NCBI RefSeq assembly: GCF_020911865.1
Contig: NZ_CP087131.1
Location: 3,596,001-3,660,000, forward strand
Reading direction: 5' to 3'
Length of the DNA stretch: 64,000 nt
Origin: Chryseobacterium sp. C-71
GTDB taxonomy: Bacteria > Bacteroidota > Bacteroidia > Flavobacteriales > Weeksellaceae
Made by a program: the position numbers and the translations under genes. Position 1 is the first letter of the stretch, and each line of letters begins with the position of its first letter. Below the pieces are notes generated by a model, which was given only the letters and a program-made list of their open reading frames with translations, did no database searches and had not been told where the DNA came from. Below, in pieces: positions 61,501-64,000 of the stretch.

Positions 61501-63572
61501 CATTCGTTTTTATCTGATTTTTCTAACAGGTATTTTTCGCTTATAAAAATGTCGTCGCTTATTTCATTTTCTAATTTTAGTCGCGGTTCAAAAGAATCTG
61601 AAAAATAACAGCAGTGTGCTGGCAATAGGGTTTCTTTAGTGGTCAATATTTTTAATTCAGATAGGGCACCTAATTCTTCCCTCCCAATATCACTTTTTAA
61701 GTAGAGGCTATAGATGGTCGATATTGTATCGAATGTGTTTTCTGTAGTGCCATAAGTAGAAGCGTTAGCGATTATTGTTTTTCTAAGGTATGAAAGGTCT
61801 GTTTTCTCTATTACCCCTAGATTTTCTAACCAATTTCTTGTATCAGGGTTTTGCAGTAAAAAAGATTGAATGTCAGAATGAAGAAAAGAAATCTCACTAT
61901 CTGGATCATTCCAAGTCTCATCGTCAGGCGTGGGAAAGTAAATATTATTTGGACGCTGTAATTTTCCTTTGTGATCTAGTATAAATGACCAATCCCTTAT
62001 TATGTTTTCAGTAATGTTCTTTTGTTTTTCAATTTCACATTCTTGCTTTAAAAATTGAATTAACTGAATGTTGCTTGTGGAATAATGACTTTTTAAAAAT
62101 AAATTAGACTCTAATAATTTAGGTAGATCCGCCCAATCAAAAATGCTTACCCCAACATTTTTAAAAGTATTACTGTATATAGTGTGTGGTAGAAACGGAT
62201 GTGAATGTATTCGTTTGCTGCTGTTTTTATCAATTATGTATTCACGTGCAGTATTTTCTGTAATAAAAGTATTTTTTGCAATCAAAGTAAAATCAATAAT
62301 TGCTTGATTGATCCTAAGCAGCTCCTGCTGGTTTGATAAAATAAATGGTATCGATTCGAGCGCATTTGCTACCCCTTTGCTATACTGTGTGCCTAAAACA
62401 TTGCTAATGATGGATTTGGTTGGTACCAGTTCGTAAGCGCTTTGTCCATATTGCCCTGTTATTAATTCTGAAACCCATTTCAATAATTCAGCAGGAATAT
62501 TATTGAATAGCCATTGGTTCCATTTTGAATCTTCATGCAATGTTTCCCTATTTGCACTCATTACAAAGCTGCTATTAACTAAAACGGGAACGGCATATTT
62601 TCTTTCTTCAGTAGGAAGGTAAGAATAAAGAAGCCTTTCATCAATATCAAGTTTTTGAATACTGTCCTGATATATTTTTGCGGCAAACGTCAATTCTGTA
62701 TCGGTTGCATTCAAAAGTTTATCTGGGATATTCTTTTCTTCCTTTAGCTTCGATCTTATTTCAGCCGGAACTTGTAACCTTATGGTTCTCAATATCCAAG
62801 AGAATTTAGAATGTCCGTTTTGCTTAATGTCGACTGTTCCGTCTTGCTCCCTATGAAGAGTAATAAGATTTGATGTTCCTAAATTAAAATCCAATTCTTG
62901 TATGTTTTTTAGAAATAAAAACATATTTACGTTTGCAGATAGTTCGTCCAATGCTTTTTTTACATCGTCTTTGCCTTTTGATAATAATATAATTGTTGCC
63001 ACAGTAAATTCCCCCTCATTTATGAAGTCAATTATTCTTTCATCAACATTTTCATTGCTTGTGTATATAGGTATAATTTGCCACGGAAAAGAAAATAGCC
63101 GGTCATTTTCTAATTCCCAATTATGCTGATCAGTTCCCCATTTAGTATTCCACTCAAAAGGATAACCTGCGTCAAATCTGAAAAACTCCTTATCTGAATA
63201 AATCAGCACTTTTTCTGATTGTCCAAAAACAGCTTTAAAACCTATTCCCTTATAACCGGTTTTTTCAACAGATTTTTTTTTGGTTCCGTCACTGACACCG
63301 CAGATCCCCCTTAGGTCCCTATTGTCAAAAGGCTTACCGGTATGTCCAACCACTAGGAAGTCGTTAAAAAGTCTTATCCCGACCCTTACAGGAATATTTG
63401 AAATTACTGAGTCATCGGCATTTTGAAGCAGCTCGTAGACAAACCTTTTTGAATCAGTATATAAATCAACGGATAAAGATTTTAATGATTCTGCTTGATT
63501 TATGGCATGCTCTGGCTCAGCATAACCTGTATTCTTTTTGAAAATATCCTGAATGTCGCTTTTAAGGCTCAT
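58542..63572 (-). CDS. Sacsin/HSP90-type ATPase, AlbA_2 and caspase-like fusion protein
   Basis: A 1676-residue protein in three parts. The N-terminal GHKL ATPase (about residues 30-250) shows FVYELLQNADD (Glu47, Asn51), the GHTGKPFDNRDLRGIC block and TGYKGIGFKAVF (105-116), the sacsin-type ATP-binding signature. A long helical middle follows (about 250-1290). An AlbA_2/Schlafen-like domain (about 1295-1420) has FANTNGGSIIFGV. The C-terminal caspase-like domain (about 1425-1640) has YYVGHGFHSG (His1508) and FIDACAQSF (Cys1558), so the dyad is intact. An ATP- or nucleic-acid-triggered protease for abortive infection is the likely role; this is inferred. Confidence 0.85.
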   Translation of the reverse strand: MSLKSDIQDIFKKNTGYAEPEHAINQAESLKSLSVDLYTDSKRFVYELLQNADDSVISNIPVRVGIRLFNDFLVVGHTGKPFDNRDLRGICGVSDGTKKKSVEKTGYKGIGFKAVFGQSEKVLIYSDKEFFRFDAGYPFEWNTKWGTDQHNWELENDRLFSFPWQIIPIYTSNENVDERIIDFINEGEFTVATIILLSKGKDDVKKALDELSANVNMFLFLKNIQELDFNLGTSNLITLHREQDGTVDIKQNGHSKFSWILRTIRLQVPAEIRSKLKEEKNIPDKLLNATDTELTFAAKIYQDSIQKLDIDERLLYSYLPTEERKYAVPVLVNSSFVMSANRETLHEDSKWNQWLFNNIPAELLKWVSELITGQYGQSAYELVPTKSIISNVLGTQYSKGVANALESIPFILSNQQELLRINQAIIDFTLIAKNTFITENTAREYIIDKNSSKRIHSHPFLPHTIYSNTFKNVGVSIFDWADLPKLLESNLFLKSHYSTSNIQLIQFLKQECEIEKQKNITENIIRDWSFILDHKGKLQRPNNIYFPTPDDETWNDPDSEISFLHSDIQSFLLQNPDTRNWLENLGVIEKTDLSYLRKTIIANASTYGTTENTFDTISTIYSLYLKSDIGREELGALSELKILTTKETLLPAHCCYFSDSFEPRLKLENEISDDIFISEKYLLEKSDKNEWKRFFKMMGVMEGIVPVIYNDESRIALVNNHDLKNEFFVDEDKYFKPWLTRFNADQYSNLIVLSFLSQSSDFKFAKMFWDDVIKNISLDDLNTSSIAYWGDRGRDGRTKGDEVANYIAWYIKNVDCLPNVMKTVKKANEIYLNSENIIELSGNYLPVFSGEQLSTNWKAFFNFRTQLQLDDYLEILRKVSSDLNIDGKVKKENITRIQSIYKILLDQCRNWSEGDILKVGDWAAEGYLLTTKNIFLECSSLKFFIDGNESIFQDQFSFLAINSDNKKHPDLEFLLECLKIKILRESDFELSYSHKENCSDLITKLKTIIPHFKIWIEAESIDYKINESLESLEHKINTLNIYQADELKIKYTDIDFVKNVNVHFDRPDLFVTKPWTSNSVLLRLPEVLCRYFYLLGYDKKLEFLLRSSQEEIHQHFKQENINIPTEILGMVTTSDIDLPSILDGDYSTEIIKIPDNTVITSEFYHLSRPDFDLLNYTKNIIARAVTNVINYLSTFPEYDLSNNYIIAESIIGGITKNGNEITLVARPSDKDFILLYYSSEFDVLEYVDAELWYEDGNNAPRQITLGQLLKKTGINRIPVGNTNISSSNIDKLLTTARSNELELSAVPFVPQKIARIISSFANTNGGSIIFGVKEISPNNNEIVGISNDFRIDEITKKAISLLHPIPSVHYDWVRIGDRSIYMIQTNKSDNDILFENKKYVREDSESLVEGTKETLRTILNIPKFRKTVAIIIGIENYYPKNNIFPVKYANSDSLKFKKMLLEDFGVEEEEIYMFLNEEALKSSIEYNLKSLFHSLEKDDRLIFYYVGHGFHSGITNYLSTYDMHISNIPETSVSLRSLLIDPLQKSKCKNALIFIDACAQSFIDENERSHISNIDEEELILLSVDHPTYITFLSCQSGQSSYSSDTLENGIWTYHLVNALGGNVPDVIKGDNYITDRLLRDYLSTSVAKFAKDELRKDQNPKAILDSSYENVILKL

Positions 63573-63631
63573 GTTAGTTTTTTTATTTATCTAATTGGTT
63601 AACTATAATAATATCAACGTTGCAAACCCTT
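63573..63631. other. Short operon gap upstream of the caspase fusion
   Basis: A gap of 59 AT-rich bases lies between the partial gene at the window edge and the large fusion gene, both on minus. No terminator is visible, so co-transcription is likely. Confidence 0.5.
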
Positions 63632-64000
63632 TCATTTATTTTTTAAAATTATTCTAAATTGAGCTGATCCATCCGGTATTTCATTAATGTCATAATATTC
63701 ATCTTCCCCTTTTGTCTTTGCATCATCATAAAATATTCGCCGATATCCGTAAGTTTCTATATCTTCCTTTTTAAACGATTGGATACCAGGCGAAAATTCT
63801 GATTGACAACAAAATAATTTCCTAATTGAATCAATATGATTAGGAAAGACATATTCAAAATAAAATTGCTGGGATTTTGTAAGGGTATTGGATCTTATAT
63901 CAGATATTATATTTGTCTCGACAATTCCAAGGCCGAGTTCGTTTATACTTGGAATACCTATGCAGTCTAATCTTGTTGGATTGGCTGACAATGGCCTCAG
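63632..64000 (-). CDS. C-terminal part of an unknown protein (cut by window edge)
   Basis: The minus-strand frame is open from the window edge to the stop at 63632, and the TTG at 63991 is inside the gene rather than its start, since the frame continues as LRPLSANPTRLD upstream of it. The visible 122 residues contain GIPSINELGLGIVETNIIS, YFEYVFPNHIDSIRKLF and an acidic KTKGEDEYYDINEI, with no recognised domain. It lies 59 bases before the caspase fusion gene on the same strand, so it is likely its operon partner. Confidence 0.6.
   Translation of the reverse strand: MRPLSANPTRLDCIGIPSINELGLGIVETNIISDIRSNTLTKSQQFYFEYVFPNHIDSIRKLFCCQSEFSPGIQSFKKEDIETYGYRRIFYDDAKTKGEDEYYDINEIPDGSAQFRIILKNK

Overview
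The window is low-GC DNA from a Bacteroidota genome, most likely a Chryseobacterium-like member of the Flavobacteriales. The evidence is SusC/SusD and other TonB-dependent receptors, many lipoproteins, A-rich leaders without clear Shine-Dalgarno sequences, and repeated matches to the Bacteroidota -7 promoter element TAnnTTTG. No rRNA, tRNA or CRISPR array was seen.

Region 1 (1-7.7 kb, minus strand) is a metal-type uptake and assembly cluster. It holds a small secreted CNGKC protein, a YHS-domain lipoprotein, a SCO1-like copper chaperone, a second CNGKC protein, an outer-membrane barrel, SusC, SusD, and the start of a further secreted protein cut by the window edge.

Region 2 (7.7-14.1 kb) has an HxlR regulator, an AraC regulator and four separate plus-strand genes: cysteine hydrolase, LLM flavin oxidoreductase, MBL-fold protein and HAD phosphatase. 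All four carry the same upstream element at the same distance from their -7 boxes, so they look like one small regulon.

Region 3 (14.1-25.5 kb) handles sulfur and thiols. A Crp/Fnr regulator is followed by TauE, a split YeeE/YedE transporter, a persulfide-dioxygenase-like MBL-rhodanese, a methyltransferase, a rhodanese-thioredoxin fusion and TlpA. An AraC gene, OsmC proteins, thioredoxin, a DsbA/FrnE protein and decayed copies of OsmC, SDR and TlpA genes come next. An 18-base element is repeated upstream of TauE and YeeE.

Region 4 (25.8-32.3 kb) is a small His/Cys-rich secreted protein, a TonB siderophore-type receptor and an ABC-2 export system. Gene debris follows at 32.5-33.1 kb. Region 5 (33.4-40.3 kb) is a LacI-controlled sugar locus with a TonB receptor, neutral-invertase-like hydrolase, P-loop kinase and GPH/SUC-type transporter; sucrose is a plausible substrate.

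Region 6 (40.3-46.7 kb) is a DNA-damage cassette. A LexA-like S24 repressor with a perfect palindrome over its own start codon diverges from a Y-family polymerase and a DnaE2-like polymerase, and an AlkB dioxygenase with an N-terminal clamp-binding motif follows. An AraC/iron-alcohol-dehydrogenase pair ends this part.

Region 7 (49-64 kb) is an accessory, visibly more AT-rich defence island on a mobile-element remnant (RadC-like JAB protein, DUF4099/DUF3945 protein, tandem repeats, large hairpins). It holds a membrane-anchored exonuclease VII-like protein, a short type II CBASS-like operon (CD-NTase, E2-only protein, nuclease-fold protein), and a second minus-strand operon. That operon is built around a 1676-residue protein joining a sacsin/HSP90-type ATPase, a Schlafen-like AlbA_2 domain and a caspase-like protease. 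Around it are a truncated upstream gene, a small CPxC ORF, an HNH nuclease-like gene and a possible TraB/TIKI-like protein. This last operon is the best candidate for an undescribed system.
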